From: Agromyces sp. 3263
GTDB lineage: Bacteria; Actinomycetota; Actinomycetes; Actinomycetales; Microbacteriaceae
DNA: 64,000 nt
Direction: 5' to 3'
Assembly (NCBI RefSeq): GCF_031456545.1
Contig: NZ_JAVDUV010000002.1
Coordinates: forward strand, 62,001 to 126,000
A program made the translations under genes and the position numbers. Shown here one piece after another: positions 42,678 through 52,146 of the stretch. Under the pieces are notes generated by a model. It worked only from the letters and a program-made list of their open reading frames with translations, did no database searches and was not told the origin of the DNA. The number at the start of each line of letters is the position of its first letter. Position 1 is the first letter of the stretch.

Positions 42678-44218
42678 GCGGGTCGGATGCCGCGGCCGTC
42701 GCCGACCGCCTCGAGACGCTCACCAGCTGGAACGCCGAGTGGCGCGGCCTCCGGGTGGCGGTGCTCGGCCTCGGCGTCACGGGGTTCGCGGTCGCCGACA
42801 CGCTGACGGAGCTGGGCGCCGACGTGCTGGTGCTCGCACCCGCGGCCGACGACGATCGCGCTCGCATCCTCGAGGTCATCGGCGCGCGGTTGGTACGGCA
42901 TCCGCTCGATTCGGTGCCCGACGAGCTCGTCGCCTTCGCACCAGAGCTCGTGGTCGCCTCCCCGGGCTTCCATCCCGACCATCCCGTGCTGGACTGGGCG
43001 GCCGAGCACGAGGTGGCCGTCTGGGGCGACGTCGAGCTCGCCTGGCGCGTCCGCGACAAGGTGAACGCCGCCGACTGGATCCTCGTCACCGGCACCAACG
43101 GCAAGACCACGACGGTGCAGATGACGGCGACGTTCCTCGCGGCCAACGGCCTTCGGGCGGCGCCGTGCGGCAACATCGGCGTGCCCGTGCTGGATGCCGT
43201 GCGCGATCCCGGCGGCTTCGACGTCCTCGTCGTGGAGCTGTCGAGCTATCAGCTCCACCACCTGCCCACGGTGGGCCCGGGTGCGCTGCATCCGTGGGCC
43301 AGCGTCGTGCTGAACATCGCCGACGACCATCTCGACTGGCACGGCTCCGCCGAGGCGTACCGGGCGGCGAAGGCCACCGTGTACGCGAACACGAAGGTGG
43401 CCTGCGTCTACAACCGTGCCGACGAGGCGACCATGCACATGGTCGAGGACGCGGAGGTCGAGGAGGGCGCGCGCGCCATCGGCTTCGGCCTCGACGTGCC
43501 GGGGCCGAGCGACTTCGGCGTCGTCGAGGGCATCCTCTGCGACCGCGCCTTCCTCGACGAGCGTCGCACCGCCGCGCTCGAGATCATCACCCTCGGCGAG
43601 CTCGAGCCGCACGGCCTCGACGCACCGCACGTCGTGCAGAACATCCTCGCCGCCTCGGCGCTCGCGCGGTCCTACGGCGTGCCGGTCGGTGTCATCCACG
43701 ATGCGCTCGGCGACTTCCGCCTCGACGCGCACCGGATCGAGACGGTCGCGGTGGCCGGCGGCATCCGCTGGATCGACGACTCGAAGGCGACGAACCCGCA
43801 CGCGGCCGAGGCGTCGCTGCGCGCGTTCGGCCGCGTGGTGTGGATCGTCGGCGGGCTCCTCAAGGGGGTCGATGCCGACGCGCTCGTGGCCGCGCACGCC
43901 GGGCGGCTGCGCGCGGCGATCGTGATCGGCGTCGACCGGAGCGCGCTCGTCTCGGCGTTCCAGCGACACGCGCCCGAGCTGCCCCTCTTCGAGGTCGTCA
44001 CCGACGACACTGAGACGGTGATGCCCGACGCGGTCGCACTGGCGGCGTCGGTGGCGGAGCCGGGGGACACCGTGCTCCTCGCACCGGCGGCGGCGTCGAT
44101 GGACCAGTTCGCCGACTACGCCGACCGGGGCCGGCGGTTCCACGAGGCGGTCAGAGCAAGGCTGGGAGGCGAGGCGGATGGCGACTTCGACCGGCACCGC
44201 CCGACCGGCCACGGCTGA
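42662..44218 (+). CDS. murD: UDP-N-acetylmuramoylalanine-D-glutamate ligase
   Basis: This 518-residue Mur ligase has an N-terminal dinucleotide-like fold ([27 protein letters not shown]), a central ATP-binding domain with [20 protein letters not shown], and [21 protein letters not shown]. The C-terminal domain contains [20 protein letters not shown]. It adds D-Glu to UDP-MurNAc-L-Ala. The ATG is inside the last codons of mraY (overlap of 16 bases), and its last 41 bases overlap ftsW. Confidence 0.94.
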   Translation: MAAELSGSDAAAVADRLETLTSWNAEWRGLRVAVLGLGVTGFAVADTLTELGADVLVLAPAADDDRARILEVIGARLVRHPLDSVPDELVAFAPELVVASPGFHPDHPVLDWAAEHEVAVWGDVELAWRVRDKVNAADWILVTGTNGKTTTVQMTATFLAANGLRAAPCGNIGVPVLDAVRDPGGFDVLVVELSSYQLHHLPTVGPGALHPWASVVLNIADDHLDWHGSAEAYRAAKATVYANTKVACVYNRADEATMHMVEDAEVEEGARAIGFGLDVPGPSDFGVVEGILCDRAFLDERRTAALEIITLGELEPHGLDAPHVVQNILAASALARSYGVPVGVIHDALGDFRLDAHRIETVAVAGGIRWIDDSKATNPHAAEASLRAFGRVVWIVGGLLKGVDADALVAAHAGRLRAAIVIGVDRSALVSAFQRHAPELPLFEVVTDDTETVMPDAVALAASVAEPGDTVLLAPAAASMDQFADYADRGRRFHEAVRARLGGEADGDFDRHRPTGHG

Positions 44219-45431
44219 GCCTGCGGGCGTCTCGGCCGCCCGCATCCGCCTCGGCCGCGTCTTCCGGGTCGAGTCCAAGGACTACTTCCTGCTGCTCGGC
44301 ACGACGGTCTTCCTCGTCGTGTTCGGACTCGTGATGGTGCTCTCGTCGTCATCAGTCGAGTCGAACCTCGAGGACGGGGGGTTCTTCGTCCAGGCGTCGC
44401 GGCAGGGCCTCTACGCCCTGTTCGGGCTGCCCATCATGCTCATCGCGAGCCGAGTGCCCGAACGCATGTGGATGCGGGTGGCGTGGCCGCTGCTCATCGT
44501 GTCGTGCGTGCTGCAGCTGCTCGTGGTCGCGACACCGCTGGGCGTCACGGTCGGCGGGAACACGAACTGGCTCCAGCTCGGTCCCATCCCGCCCTTCCAG
44601 CCCTCGGAGCTGATCAAGGTCTCGCTGGTCATCTGGCTGGGGCTCATCGTGACGAAGAAGCAGGCGCAGCTCGGCGACTTCGTGCACGGCATCCTCCCGA
44701 TCCTCCTCGTGGGCGGCGGCGCGATCGGCCTGGTGCTCCTCGGCGGCGACCTCGGCACGGTGATGGTCATGGGCGGGATGCTGCTGGGGGCGCTGTTCCT
44801 CATCGGCGTGCGCTTCCGGCTGCTGCTGCCGCCGGTGCTCCTCGGCTCGGCCCTCTTCGCATTCGTCGCGGTGTCGAGCGACAGCCGGATGCGGCGCATC
44901 ACCGCGTTCCTGCAGGAGAACTGCGCCACCATCGACGAGGCCGACTGCTGGCAGATCCAGCACGGCCGGTTCGCGCTGGCCAACGGCGGCATCTTCGGCG
45001 TCGGGCTCGGCAACTCCACGGCGAAGTGGTCGTGGCTGCCCGCAGCCGACAACGACTTCATCTTCGCGATCATCGGCGAGGAGCTCGGGCTCATCGGCGC
45101 GATCGTCGTCATCGCCCTGTTCGTCGTACTCGCCGTCGCCTTCGCCCGGGTGCTCCGTGCGGCCAGGACGCCGTTCGCGAAGGCGGCCACCGCGGCGGTC
45201 CTCGTGTGGGTCGTCGGCCAGGCGTGTGTCAATATCGGTGTCGTGCTCGGAGTCTTCCCCGTCCTCGGCGTGCCGTTGCCCCTCGTCTCGGCGGGCGGCA
45301 CCGCCCTGCTCACGACGCTGTTCGCGATCGGCGTGGTGCTCTCGGTTGCGCGCGACCCCGAGGCGGCGTCGCGTGCGGAGGCCCGCGCGGTCGCCCGCGC
45401 GGCCGCGCGTTCGGGGCGGCCCGCCCGATGA
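44178..45431 (+). CDS. ftsW: Septal peptidoglycan polymerase FtsW
   Basis: This 417-residue SEDS-family glycosyltransferase has about ten membrane helices. It contains GGNTNWLQLGPIPPFQPSELIKVSLVIWL, LGGDLGTVMVMGGMLL, and FIFAIIGEELGLIGAIVVI, with the final VFPVLGVPLPLVSAGGTALLTTLFAIGVVLSV, all typical of FtsW/RodA. It polymerises septal glycan from lipid II with FtsI. ATG 44178 follows GGGAGGCGAGGCGG and starts 41 bases inside murD, an unusually long overlap for this operon. Confidence 0.94.
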   Translation: MATSTGTARPATAEPAGVSAARIRLGRVFRVESKDYFLLLGTTVFLVVFGLVMVLSSSSVESNLEDGGFFVQASRQGLYALFGLPIMLIASRVPERMWMRVAWPLLIVSCVLQLLVVATPLGVTVGGNTNWLQLGPIPPFQPSELIKVSLVIWLGLIVTKKQAQLGDFVHGILPILLVGGGAIGLVLLGGDLGTVMVMGGMLLGALFLIGVRFRLLLPPVLLGSALFAFVAVSSDSRMRRITAFLQENCATIDEADCWQIQHGRFALANGGIFGVGLGNSTAKWSWLPAADNDFIFAIIGEELGLIGAIVVIALFVVLAVAFARVLRAARTPFAKAATAAVLVWVVGQACVNIGVVLGVFPVLGVPLPLVSAGGTALLTTLFAIGVVLSVARDPEAASRAEARAVARAAARSGRPAR

Positions 45432-46528
45432 CGACCTACCTGCTGGCCGGCGGCGGGACCGCGGGCCACGTGAATCCCCTGCTCGCCGTCGCCGACCGCC
45501 TGCGCGATCGACGGCCCGACGACGAGGTGCTCGTGCTCGGCACGGCGGAGGGACTCGAGGCGCGGCTCGTGCCGGCTCGCGGCTACGAGCTCCTGACGAT
45601 CGCCAAGGTGCCATTCCCGCGTCGTCCGAACCGCGCCGCCGTCGCGTTCCCCTCCCGCTTCCGCACGTCGATCGACGATGTCGCCACGATCATCGCGGAG
45701 CGCGGCGTCGAGGTCGTCGTCGGCTTCGGCGGGTACGTCTCGACCCCCGCCTACCTGGCCGCGCGACGGGCGCACGTGCCGGTGGCCATCCACGAGGCGA
45801 ACGCCAGGCCGGGGCTGGCGAATCGCCTCGGCGCGCGCTGGGCGGCATCGGTGGGCGTCGCCTTCGGCGGCTCGCCGCTCCGTGGCGCCGAGGTCGTCGG
45901 CATGCCCCTCCGCCGTGAGATCGAGACGCTCGACCGTCGGGCGCTTCGCGAGGAGGCGGCCGGGTTCTTCGGCCTCGATCCCCAGCGCCCGGTGCTCCTC
46001 GCGACGGGCGGCTCGCTCGGCGCCCGCCGCATCAACCGCACGATGGTCGAGAGCGCGAGCACCCTCACGGGCTCCGACTGGCAGGTGCTCCACATCACGG
46101 GCGCGTCCTCCGACGTGGTCGACCCGGCGATTCCCGGCTATCGCTTGGTCGAGTACGCCGACCGCATGGACCTGGCGCTGGCCCTCGCCGACGCCGCCGT
46201 CTCGCGCGCGGGCGCCGCGACGGTGAGCGAGCTGGCCGCCCTCGGCATCCCCGCCGTCTACGTGCCGTATCCCGTCGGCAACGGCGAGCAGCGCTTCAAC
46301 GCTGCCGAGGTCGTGGCCGCGGGCGGCGGCGTGCTCGTCGACGACGCCGGGTTCGTCCCCGACTGGGTCCGCCGGGAGCTCGTCCTGTTGCTCGCCGACC
46401 GCGAGCGCGTGGCGCGCATGGCCGCGGCCGCGGCATCCGTCGGCCACCGCGACGGCACCGACCGCATGATCGCCCTCGTCGACGCCGCGCTCGGCGGGGG
46501 TGCCGGCGCCGCCACGCGCAGCGCGTAA
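45428..46528 (+). CDS. murG: UDP-GlcNAc transferase MurG
   Basis: This 366-residue peripheral membrane glycosyltransferase makes lipid II from lipid I. The glycine-rich LLAGGGTAGHVNPLLAVAD loop, VVGFGGYVSTPAYLAARR, PVAIHEANARPGLANRLGARW, LLATGGSLGARRINRTMV and SRAGAATVSELAALGIPAVYVPYP (UDP-GlcNAc site) are all present. ATG overlaps the ftsW stop in ATGA. Confidence 0.96.
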   Translation: MTTYLLAGGGTAGHVNPLLAVADRLRDRRPDDEVLVLGTAEGLEARLVPARGYELLTIAKVPFPRRPNRAAVAFPSRFRTSIDDVATIIAERGVEVVVGFGGYVSTPAYLAARRAHVPVAIHEANARPGLANRLGARWAASVGVAFGGSPLRGAEVVGMPLRREIETLDRRALREEAAGFFGLDPQRPVLLATGGSLGARRINRTMVESASTLTGSDWQVLHITGASSDVVDPAIPGYRLVEYADRMDLALALADAAVSRAGAATVSELAALGIPAVYVPYPVGNGEQRFNAAEVVAAGGGVLVDDAGFVPDWVRRELVLLLADRERVARMAAAAASVGHRDGTDRMIALVDAALGGGAGAATRSA

Positions 46529-46603
46529 CGTGGAGTGAGCGGATGCCGTGGCATCCGTGGCACGCCGACCCGAACGCATCACCCCGAGGAAGAGCCGCAG
46601 CAC

Positions 46604-48004
46604 GTGACCATCAAGCCCGACCTGAACGCCCAGATCCCCGCCGAGCTCGGCGCCGTGCACTTCGTCGGCATCGGCGGCTCGGGCATGAGCGGGATCGCCC
46701 GGCTCTTCATCGGCGCCGGGCACCGGGTCACCGGATCCGACGTGCGCGACTCCGCGAACATCGCGGCGCTGCGTGAGCTCGGTGCCGAGATCGCGATCGG
46801 GCACGACGCCGCGAACGTCGGCGACGCCGAGGCGCTCGTCGTCACGGGCGCGCTGTGGCAGGACAACCCCGAGTACCAGCTCGCGCTCGAGCGCGGCCTC
46901 CCGGTGCTGCATCGCTCCCAGGCGCTCGCCTGGCTCATCGCCGGCCAGCGCCTCGTGTCGGTCGCCGGGGCGCATGGCAAGACGACGTCCACGGGCATGA
47001 TCATCACCGGGCTGCTCGAGCTGGGCGAGGACCCGAGCTTCGTCAACGGCGGCGTCATCGAGGAGCTCGGCGTCAGCGCGGCCTCCGGCACAGGTGAGCT
47101 CTTCGTCGTCGAGGCCGACGAGTCCGACGGGTCGTTCCTGCTCTACGACACCTCGGTCGCGCTCATCACCAACGTCGACCCCGACCACCTCGACCACTAC
47201 GGTTCGCGGGAGGCCTTCGAGCAGGCCTTCGTGGACTTCGCCGACCGTGCGAGCGAGCTCGTCGTCATCTCCTCCGACGACCCCGGAGCCACGCGCGTCG
47301 CCGCCCCCCTCTCGCACGAGCGGGTCGTCAGCTTCGGCGAGGCGGCGGATGCGACCGTGCGGGTGCACTCCATCGAGACCGACGGACCCGTGTCGTTCGC
47401 CATCGACCACGAGGGCGTGACGCATCGGGCGACCCTGCGGATCCCAGGGCGCCACAACGCCATCAACGCGGCCGGAGCGTTCGCCGTGCTCGTCGGACTC
47501 GGGTTCGACCCCGCGGCATCCCTCGCCGGCATCGCGCGCTTCGCCGGCACCGGTCGTCGCTTCGAGCTGCACGGCACGGTGGGCGGTGTCAGCGTGTACG
47601 ACGACTACGCGCACCATCCCACCGAGGTCGCCGCGGCCCTGTCGGCGGCGCGCACCGTCGTCGGCGCCGGTCGCATCATCGCCGTGCACCAGCCGCACAC
47701 GTACAGCCGCACCCAGACGTTCGCGAAGGAGTTCGCCGAGGTGCTCGAGCAGTACGCCGACGAGACCGTCGTGCTCGATGTCTACGGCGCCCGCGAGGAC
47801 CCCGTCCCGGGCGTCACCGGAGCGCTCGTGAGCGAGCGCTTCGCCGACGCGTCGCACGTCGCGTACGTGCCCGACTGGCAGGAGGCCGCCGACTACACGG
47901 CGCGCATCGCCGAGGAGGGCGACTTCGTGATCACGCTCGGCTGCGGCGACGTGTACCGCATCGTGCCGCAACTGCTCGGCTCGCTCGAGCGGGAGCGCGG
48001 ATGA
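46604..48004 (+). CDS. murC: UDP-N-acetylmuramate-L-alanine ligase
   Basis: This 466-residue Mur ligase adds the first amino acid to UDP-MurNAc. It begins with [31 protein letters not shown], the UDP-binding loop. The ATP loop is [21 protein letters not shown], and [11 protein letters not shown] and [14 protein letters not shown] follow. The C-terminal [18 protein letters not shown] is diagnostic of MurC. GTG 46604 was chosen with GAGGAAGAG upstream. No ddl follows, unlike in many Gram-negatives. Confidence 0.96.
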   Translation: MTIKPDLNAQIPAELGAVHFVGIGGSGMSGIARLFIGAGHRVTGSDVRDSANIAALRELGAEIAIGHDAANVGDAEALVVTGALWQDNPEYQLALERGLPVLHRSQALAWLIAGQRLVSVAGAHGKTTSTGMIITGLLELGEDPSFVNGGVIEELGVSAASGTGELFVVEADESDGSFLLYDTSVALITNVDPDHLDHYGSREAFEQAFVDFADRASELVVISSDDPGATRVAAPLSHERVVSFGEAADATVRVHSIETDGPVSFAIDHEGVTHRATLRIPGRHNAINAAGAFAVLVGLGFDPAASLAGIARFAGTGRRFELHGTVGGVSVYDDYAHHPTEVAAALSAARTVVGAGRIIAVHQPHTYSRTQTFAKEFAEVLEQYADETVVLDVYGAREDPVPGVTGALVSERFADASHVAYVPDWQEAADYTARIAEEGDFVITLGCGDVYRIVPQLLGSLERERG

Positions 48005-48017
48005 GGGCCCGCCGCGC

Positions 48018-49097
48018 GTGAAGCGGCCCCAGGGCTTCGACCGGCCGCCCGCACCGCGGGCGACCGCACGTGCGCAGGCCGCTGCGCCGTCGGCGGGGGA
48101 TGCCCGGACCGACGCGCGTCGGTCGGTGGATGCCGCGAGCGCCGGTGCCTCGTCGGCGGATGCCCCGGTGGCCACCGCCTCCCGGCCGGCCGACCGCGAC
48201 CGGGTGGCGACCGAGCCGATCCCCGTGGTCGCCGGGCCCACCGCCGGATCGCCGGGAGACACGATCGCTCCGACGTCGCCCGCGGCATCCGACGTCGTTC
48301 CGATCGACCTGCCGACCGATTCGCCCGCCGACGCGCGCGCCTCGAAGCGCGCCATCGCCGCGGCGGCCCGGGAACGCCGGCGCTACGAGCGCCAGGAGGT
48401 ACGCCGTTTCACGAAGCGGTCGCGCCGACGCCGCATCACGTGGGCGGTCGTCACGGGCGCGGTCCTCGCACTCGTGGCGGTCATCGGCGTGGGCGCCTAC
48501 TCGCCGCTCATGGCGCTGCGCGACGTGCGCGTCGAGGGTGCGCAGCGCATCCCCGCCGCCGACGTGCAGGCCGCGTTCGCCGGAGTGATGGGAACCCCGC
48601 TCCCGCTCATCGACTCCGGCGACGTGCAGGCGGCGCTCGCGCGATTCCCGCTCATCGAGACCTACGTGACCGAGACGATCCCGCCGGGCACGCTCGTCGT
48701 GCGCATCGTCGAGCGGACCCCGGTCGGCGTGATCGACACGGGGTCGGGCCTCGAACTGGTGGATGCCGCCGGCGTGGTCATCGACCGGCCCGAGACGGTG
48801 CCCGCCGGCCAGCCGCTCATCGAGGTCGACGGCGGCATCGCCGACGAGGGCTTCCGTGCCGTCGCCTCGGTCGTGCGCAGCCTTCCGGCCGAGGTCCGCG
48901 GACAGCTGACCCGTGCGACGGCGGCGACGGCCGACGACGTGCGGCTCGAGCTGGGGGGCGGCGCGAGCGTGGTCTGGGGGAGTGCCGAGGACTCGGTGCT
49001 GAAGGCCGACGTGCTCGCCGGGCTGATGCGCGCGGCGCCGCCCGACACGGTGGCGTTGTACGACGTCTCGGCACCCACGAGCCCCGTGACCGAGTGA
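48018..49097 (+). CDS. ftsQ: Divisome protein FtsQ
   Basis: This 359-residue bitopic protein has a long disordered cytoplasmic N-terminus (about 130 residues, Ala/Pro/Asp-rich), a membrane helix (ITWAVVTGAVLALVAVIGVGAYS) and an extracellular POTRA domain starting SPLMALRDVRVEGAQRIPAADV. A beta domain continues with ETIPPGTLVVRIVERTPVGVI. FtsQ bridges early and late divisome proteins. The N-terminus contains three copies of GGATGCC within about 65 bases at the DNA level. Confidence 0.9.
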   Translation: MKRPQGFDRPPAPRATARAQAAAPSAGDARTDARRSVDAASAGASSADAPVATASRPADRDRVATEPIPVVAGPTAGSPGDTIAPTSPAASDVVPIDLPTDSPADARASKRAIAAAARERRRYERQEVRRFTKRSRRRRITWAVVTGAVLALVAVIGVGAYSPLMALRDVRVEGAQRIPAADVQAAFAGVMGTPLPLIDSGDVQAALARFPLIETYVTETIPPGTLVVRIVERTPVGVIDTGSGLELVDAAGVVIDRPETVPAGQPLIEVDGGIADEGFRAVASVVRSLPAEVRGQLTRATAATADDVRLELGGGASVVWGSAEDSVLKADVLAGLMRAAPPDTVALYDVSAPTSPVTE

Positions 49098-49240
49098 CGT
49101 CCGGGCTCGACGCACCGTGCGGCGCGGCGGCGCTCGGCGCCAATCCTGGCGGCGGTTCGCGACACGCGGGGGCGCCTTGCGGAGCGGGGCGCGGCGGGCA
49201 CCTACCGTCGAGTCAGGAATTGCATACTCAGCAAGACTTT

Positions 49241-49258
49241 AACCTTCGACTTGAGGTT
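49241..49258. promoter_or_regulatory. Inverted repeat in the ftsZ leader
   Basis: AACCT (49241-49245) and AGGTT (49254-49258) are perfect arms around 8 bases, within a TTTAACCTTCGACTTGAGGTTCA context, about 32 bases before the ftsZ ATG. A direct repeat GGTTCAG follows. The 192-base gap from ftsQ is the only large gap in this part of the cluster and must hold the ftsZ promoter. I could not choose a -10 with confidence. Confidence 0.45.
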
Positions 49259-49289
49259 CAGGGTTCAGAGTTCGCACGGAGGGCCGGAC

Positions 49290-50501
49290 ATGTCGTCTAA
49301 CCAGAACTACCTCGCCGTCATCAAGGTCGTCGGCATCGGCGGCGGTGGCGTCAACGCCGTCAACCGCATGATCGAGCTCGGCCTGCGCGGCGTCGAGTTC
49401 ATCGCGATCAACACCGATGCCCAGGCACTGCTGATGAGCGATGCCGACGTCAAGCTCGACGTCGGCCGAGATCTGACCCGTGGCCTCGGCGCGGGTGCCG
49501 ACCCCGAGGTCGGTCGCCGCGCCGCGGAGGATCACGCCGAGGAGATCGAGGAGGCGCTGGCCGGCGCCGACATGGTCTTCGTGACCGCGGGCGAGGGCGG
49601 CGGCACCGGCACGGGCGGCGCGCCCGTCGTCGCGCGCATCGCGAAGTCGATCGGCGCCCTCACCATCGGTGTCGTCACGAAGCCGTTCGGATTCGAGGGC
49701 AAGCGCCGCCAGACGCAGGCGGAGCAGGGCGTCGCACGCCTGAAGGAGGAGGTCGACACCCTCATCGTCGTGCCGAACGACCGGTTGCTCGAGATCAGCG
49801 ACCGCGGCATCTCGATGCTCGAGGCGTTCGCGACGGCCGACCAGGTGCTCCTCGCCGGTGTCCAGGGCATCACCGACCTGATCACCACGCCGGGCCTCAT
49901 CAACCTGGACTTCGCCGACGTGAAGTCGGTCATGCAGGGCGCCGGATCGGCGCTCATGGGCATCGGCTCGTCGCGCGGCGCCGATCGCGCGATCAAGGCG
50001 GCCGAGCTGGCCGTCGCGAGCCCGCTGCTCGAGGCGTCGATCGACGGCGCCCACGGCGTGCTCCTCTCCATCCAGGGCGGCTCGAACCTCGGCATCTTCG
50101 AGATCAACGACGCGGCCCGCCTCGTGCAGGAGGCCGTGCACCCCGAGGCCAACATCATCTTCGGCGCCGTCATCGACGACACCCTCGGCGACGAGGTGCG
50201 CGTCACCGTCATCGCCGCGGGCTTCGACGGCGGTGAGCCGAACGCCAAGCAGCCCGTCGAGGCGCGGCGCACGAACTTCGTGCCCGCGGCCGTGGGCGTC
50301 GGCGCGGCGGTCGGCGGGTCGTCGCTCGGCGGTCCGGGCGCCGAGGCCGTGTCCGAGGCGATCGGCGAGATCGACATCGACGAGCTCGTCGAGACGGCGA
50401 ACTGGGGCGAGGCGTCGCCGGCCGCTGCCGACCAGATCGTCTCCGACCCCGCGTTCGACGATGACGGCGACGACCTCGACATCCCCGACTTCCTGAAGTG
50501 A
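49290..50501 (+). CDS. ftsZ: Cell division tubulin FtsZ
   Basis: This 403-residue GTPase polymerises into the Z ring. The tubulin signature appears as [33 protein letters not shown]. The N-terminal [33 protein letters not shown] and the T7 loop [11 protein letters not shown] with its catalytic Asp are also present. The C-terminal tail [11 protein letters not shown] is the conserved peptide that binds partners such as SepF. ATG 49290 follows ACGGAGGG. Confidence 0.98.
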   Translation: MSSNQNYLAVIKVVGIGGGGVNAVNRMIELGLRGVEFIAINTDAQALLMSDADVKLDVGRDLTRGLGAGADPEVGRRAAEDHAEEIEEALAGADMVFVTAGEGGGTGTGGAPVVARIAKSIGALTIGVVTKPFGFEGKRRQTQAEQGVARLKEEVDTLIVVPNDRLLEISDRGISMLEAFATADQVLLAGVQGITDLITTPGLINLDFADVKSVMQGAGSALMGIGSSRGADRAIKAAELAVASPLLEASIDGAHGVLLSIQGGSNLGIFEINDAARLVQEAVHPEANIIFGAVIDDTLGDEVRVTVIAAGFDGGEPNAKQPVEARRTNFVPAAVGVGAAVGGSSLGGPGAEAVSEAIGEIDIDELVETANWGEASPAAADQIVSDPAFDDDGDDLDIPDFLK

Positions 50502-50532
50502 GCCGGGCCGTGTCGGCCGAACGGGGGAGCAG

Positions 50533-51204
50533 ATGAGCGAGCTCGCCGACCGACTCGCGTCCGTCCGAGGCAGCATCGCGGATGCCGCGCGCGACGCCGG
50601 ACGGCATCCGAACGAGATCACGACCATCGTGGTGACGAAGTTCCAGCCGGCGTCGCTCGTGGCGGAGCTCGCCGCGCTCGGCGTCGAGGACTTCGGCGAG
50701 AACCGGCACCAGGAGGCGCAGGCGAAGGCCGCAGAGCTCGCCTCCCTCGGAGTCCGGTGGCACTTCGTCGGGCAGCTGCAGAGCAAGAAGGCCAGGCAGG
50801 TCCGCGGGTATGCCACGGCGATCCATTCCGTCGACCGCGCGTCGCTCGTCGACGCCCTTCGATCGGATGCCGCGACCATCGACGCGTTCGTGCAGGTCAA
50901 CCTCACCGACGACCCCGGTCGCGGCGGCGTGCAGCCCGACGAGGTCGACCGGCTGGCGGAGCAGGTGCTCGCGACTCCAGGCCTGCGCCTGCGGGGACTG
51001 ATGGCCGTGGCGCCGCTCGGCGAGCCGCCCCGTCCGGCGTTCGCACGGATGCACCTGCTCTCCGAGCGGGTGCAAAACCTGGCACCCGACGCACAGGCGT
51101 TGTCCATGGGGATGTCGCACGATTTCCGTGAGGCGATCTTGGAGGGCGCGACACACCTGCGGATCGGCACCGCAATCACCGGGAATCGGCCGGACGCCGG
51201 TTAG
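50533..51204 (+). CDS. PLP-homeostasis protein YggS
   Basis: This 223-residue protein of the YggS/COG0325 family binds pyridoxal phosphate through the Lys in IVVTKFQPAS. Other marks are DFGENRHQEAQAKA, RWHFVGQLQSKKARQV, LRGLMAVAP and LSMGMSHDFREAILEGATHLRIGTAI. It controls free PLP levels and amino-acid pools. Its place between ftsZ and sepF is widespread in Gram-positives. Its stop TAG overlaps TAGCCT, a candidate -10 for sepF. Confidence 0.95.
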   Translation: MSELADRLASVRGSIADAARDAGRHPNEITTIVVTKFQPASLVAELAALGVEDFGENRHQEAQAKAAELASLGVRWHFVGQLQSKKARQVRGYATAIHSVDRASLVDALRSDAATIDAFVQVNLTDDPGRGGVQPDEVDRLAEQVLATPGLRLRGLMAVAPLGEPPRPAFARMHLLSERVQNLAPDAQALSMGMSHDFREAILEGATHLRIGTAITGNRPDAG

Positions 51205-51207
51205 CCT
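51202..51207 (+). promoter_or_regulatory. TAGCCT -10 box overlapping the yggS stop codon
   Basis: TAGCCT begins on the TAG stop of yggS and lies 30 bases before the sepF ATG. It is the third case in the window of a stop codon shared with a -10 hexamer. Confidence 0.4.
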
Positions 51208-51237
51208 CGAACAGACGGAACACAGACGGAGGCAGCG

Positions 51238-51711
51238 ATGTCCAACCCGCTCAAGAAGACCATGGTCTACCTCGGACTCGCCGATGAGGAGTTCGAGCAG
51301 GAGGCCCCGCAGGCTCCGGCGCCCGCTGCACCCATCGTGCACGCGGCTCCTGCCGCCCCGAAGACCGGAGCGGCCGTCACGCCGCTCCGGAAGCACCAGG
51401 TCCAACCGACTACACCGCAGGCGGAGATGAACGAGATCCTCACCGTGCACCCGCGTCAGTACCGTGACGCGCAGGTGATCGCCGAATCCTTCCGCGAGGG
51501 AGTCCCCGTGATCATCAACCTCTCGCAGATGTCGGATGGCGACGCGCGTCGCCTGATCGATTTCGCGAGCGGCCTGTCCCAGGGGCTCTACGGCAAGATC
51601 GAGCGCGTCACGAGCAAGGTGTTCCTGCTCTCGCCGGCGCACGTCGTCGTCTCGGGCGAGGCCGGCGAGGCCGAAGGCGACGTCGACGCGTCGTTCTTCA
51701 CGCACGCGTAG
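51238..51711 (+). CDS. sepF: Cell division protein SepF
   Basis: This 157-residue protein starts with an amphipathic membrane-targeting helix ([20 protein letters not shown]), then a flexible Ala/Pro linker. The C-terminal SepF core is [69 protein letters not shown]. SepF tethers FtsZ to the membrane in bacteria lacking FtsA, as here. ATG 51238 follows ACGGAGGCAGCG. Confidence 0.95.
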   Translation: MSNPLKKTMVYLGLADEEFEQEAPQAPAPAAPIVHAAPAAPKTGAAVTPLRKHQVQPTTPQAEMNEILTVHPRQYRDAQVIAESFREGVPVIINLSQMSDGDARRLIDFASGLSQGLYGKIERVTSKVFLLSPAHVVVSGEAGEAEGDVDASFFTHA

Positions 51712-51716
51712 CCGCC

Positions 51717-52034
51717 GTGGGCGCACTGGCCGTCGTCTGGAACATCCTCTACACGCTGCTCCTCGTCTACTTCTTCGTGATGTGGGCGAGGTTCGTGCTG
51801 GACCTCGTCCGCACGTTCAACCGCTCGTGGAGGCCGCGCGGCGCCTGGCTCGTCGTCGTCGAGACGGTGTACAGCGTCACGGATCCGCCCGTGCGCTTCT
51901 TCCGGCGGATCGTGCCGCCGATCCGCATCGGCCAGGTCGCACTCGATCTCGGGTGGAGTCTGGCGATGCTGCTGGTCATCGTCGCCATGACCGTGGTGTC
52001 CTGGCTGGCGGCGGGCGCCGCGGCATCCGCCTGA
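51717..52034 (+). CDS. YggT-family membrane protein
   Basis: This 105-residue protein has two hydrophobic segments (WNILYTLLLVYFFVMWARFVLDLV and LGWSLAMLLVIVAMTVVSWLAAG), with PPVRFFRRIVPPIRIGQVALDLGW between them, the YggT signature. It lies between sepF and divIVA, its usual place in Gram-positives, and probably takes part in membrane organisation at the septum. GTG start 5 bases after sepF, without a strong ribosome binding site, so coupling is likely. Confidence 0.9.
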   Translation: MGALAVVWNILYTLLLVYFFVMWARFVLDLVRTFNRSWRPRGAWLVVVETVYSVTDPPVRFFRRIVPPIRIGQVALDLGWSLAMLLVIVAMTVVSWLAAGAAASA

Positions 52035-52092
52035 TGATCTCCTGCGAGGTGGCGGGCCGTGACGTTCGGCACTGCGGTCGCGTGGAGGTCTT

Positions 52093-52106
52093 TGCTACCG
52101 TTAGCA
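52093..52106. promoter_or_regulatory. Palindrome in divIVA promoter region
   Basis: TGCTA-CCGT-TAGCA forms perfect 5-base arms around a 4-base centre, 40 bases before the divIVA ATG. It contains TACCGT (52096-52101), a plausible -10, so a bound protein would cover the promoter. Its centre resembles the carotenoid-operon palindrome only loosely. Confidence 0.4.
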
Positions 52107-52146
52107 GAACGTTCGAACAGCTCGACAGATTTGAGGGTGGGAAGCC

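Noticed and set aside
48095..48165. Short tandem repeat in the ftsQ N-terminus (three GGATGCC about 30 bases apart)
   Set aside because: The units between the words are not alike, so this is low-complexity coding sequence plus the genome-wide word, not a true tandem array.
44411..48355. 1314-codon open frame antisense to ftsW-murG-murC-ftsQ
   Set aside because: It spans four confirmed genes on the opposite strand and its residues are low-complexity Arg/His/Asp, as expected for a shadow.
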